Shown here: positions 4,875 through 5,403 of the stretch, in pieces
Position numbering within the stretch: the stretch's first letter is position 1
Layout: each line of letters opens with the position of its first letter
Assembly: GCA_964517075.1 (NCBI GenBank)
Contig: CAZFAT010000224.1
Span: forward strand, 1 to 5,403
Source: CAZFAT01 sp964517075
GTDB taxonomy: Bacteria > Acidobacteriota > Vicinamibacteria > Vicinamibacterales > SCN-69-37
Reading direction: 5' to 3'
Length of the DNA stretch: 5,403 nt
Notes under the pieces: model-generated
Databases searched by the model: none
What the model was told of the DNA's origin: nothing
What the model saw: the letters and a program-made list of their open reading frames with translations, nothing else
Made by a program: the position numbers and the translations under genes

Positions 4875-5402
4875 CTACCACCCATACCTCAGCCCGAGCT
4901 GCAGCCGGCGCGGTTGACCGGCTGACAGGATCTGCCCGAACGTCGGCAGGCCGAGGAAGTTGCCGGGCTGGCCGAAGTTCGTCCAGTTGAACGCGTTGAA
5001 GATCTCGAGCCGCAACTGGAACGTGCCGCGGCTGAGCGGGACGCGGCGGGTGAGGGCGAGGTTGACGTTCTTGAAGCCGGGGCCCTCGAGCGAGTTGCGG
5101 CCGGCGTCGCCGAAGGTGCCGAAGCCCGGGAGCGCGAAGGCGGCCGGGTTGAACCACTGGTCGGGACCCGGCGAGGCCACGTCGGGATCGCCCACCAGGT
5201 TCGGCCGATCGTTCGCGCCAAAGCCCAGGTTCGCGCGACCCGTGTTGCTGATGTCCAGGTCGGGATGGACGGACACGGTGAACGGGCGGCCGCTGTTCAG
5301 CGAGAGGACGCCGTAGAGATCCCAGTTGCCGAGGCACAGCGCGCCCACGCCGCTGTTGAACCACTTGCGGCCGGGCCCGAACGGCAGCTCCCACGACCCG
5401 TG
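4875..5402 (-). CDS. TonB-dependent receptor, Oar-like, C-terminal part (5' end outside window)
   Basis: The minus-strand frame is open from the window edge to TAG at 4877-4875 and gives 175 residues. The GTG at 5348 is internal, since the preceding HGSWELPFGPGRKWFNSG is typical receptor sequence. Beta-barrel strand pairs are recognisable: W-D-L-Y-G-V-L-S-L-N-S-G-R-P-F-T-V, then a loop with WFNPAAFALP (83-92), FKNVNLALTRRVPL, QLRLEIFNAFNWTNFGQP (129-146) and the terminal strand RRLQLGLRYGW. The last residue is aromatic, as needed for recognition by the BAM outer-membrane insertion machinery. The RLEIFNAFNWTNFGQP style is characteristic of carboxypeptidase-regulatory-domain/Oar-like receptors, about 1,000-1,200 residues long and present in many copies in Acidobacteria. 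They sit in the outer membrane; substrate uptake or adhesion is inferred, and the ligand is unknown. Confidence 0.92.
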   Translation of the reverse strand, partial: HGSWELPFGPGRKWFNSGVGALCLGNWDLYGVLSLNSGRPFTVSVHPDLDISNTGRANLGFGANDRPNLVGDPDVASPGPDQWFNPAAFALPGFGTFGDAGRNSLEGPGFKNVNLALTRRVPLSRGTFQLRLEIFNAFNWTNFGQPGNFLGLPTFGQILSAGQPRRLQLGLRYGW

Positions 5403-5403
5403 C

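Noticed and set aside
4707..4925. Short plus-strand frames inside the inverted-repeat element (61 and 72 codons)
   Set aside because: They run through repeat arms and into the antisense of the TonB receptor gene, have no ribosome binding sites, and show no recognisable protein features.

Overview
The window is GC-rich bacterial DNA with strong G/C preference at third codon positions. The best guess for the source is an acidobacterium, perhaps class Vicinamibacteria. The reasons are the C-terminus of an Oar-like TonB-dependent receptor of the kind greatly expanded in that phylum, small conserved proteins I associate with it, and AT-richer intergenic repeats of the GATTG / CCAATAG type. This assignment rests on family recollection, not on a search. 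No rRNA, tRNA, CRISPR array, transposase or integrase is visible.

Layout from left to right. The plus strand opens with the C-terminal 138 residues of a TPR protein (2-418). It is followed by a secreted beta-propeller protein with a C-terminal thioredoxin-like domain that has lost its CxxC (506-1825). After a 194-base gap with small hairpins comes a membrane-anchored SLT-type lytic transglycosylase (2020-3054). This converges on a minus-strand DGPF/YCII-domain gene (3125-3562), with a strong hairpin between the two stop codons. The DGPF gene is divergent from a small four-helix membrane protein (3657-4043). Next come an apparent beheaded gene start (ribosome binding site plus ATG plus 16 codons) running into degenerate repeats (about 4075-4190), then a five-helix half-size EamA/DMT-like protein (4218-4670). 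A 180-base imperfect inverted-repeat element (4683-4863) follows. The window ends in the minus-strand 3' end of the TonB-dependent receptor gene (4875-5402).

The genes do not form one obvious pathway. They look like a set of short, mostly monocistronic units. Several concern the cell envelope: the transglycosylase cuts peptidoglycan in the periplasm, the receptor takes up substrates or mediates adhesion at the outer membrane, the propeller-thioredoxin protein is probably exported, and two small proteins are integral to the membrane.

The most informative regulatory signal is upstream of the DGPF gene. On the minus strand there is TGTCGA, a 17-base spacer and CGAC, which matches the promoter signature reported for ECF42 sigma factors, whose known targets are DGPF genes. 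No sigma factor gene lies in the window, so the regulator would act from elsewhere. The other items most worth following up are the redox-dead thioredoxin fusion, the inverted-repeat element, and the gene fossil joined to repeats. I do not see a clearly new multi-gene system here.
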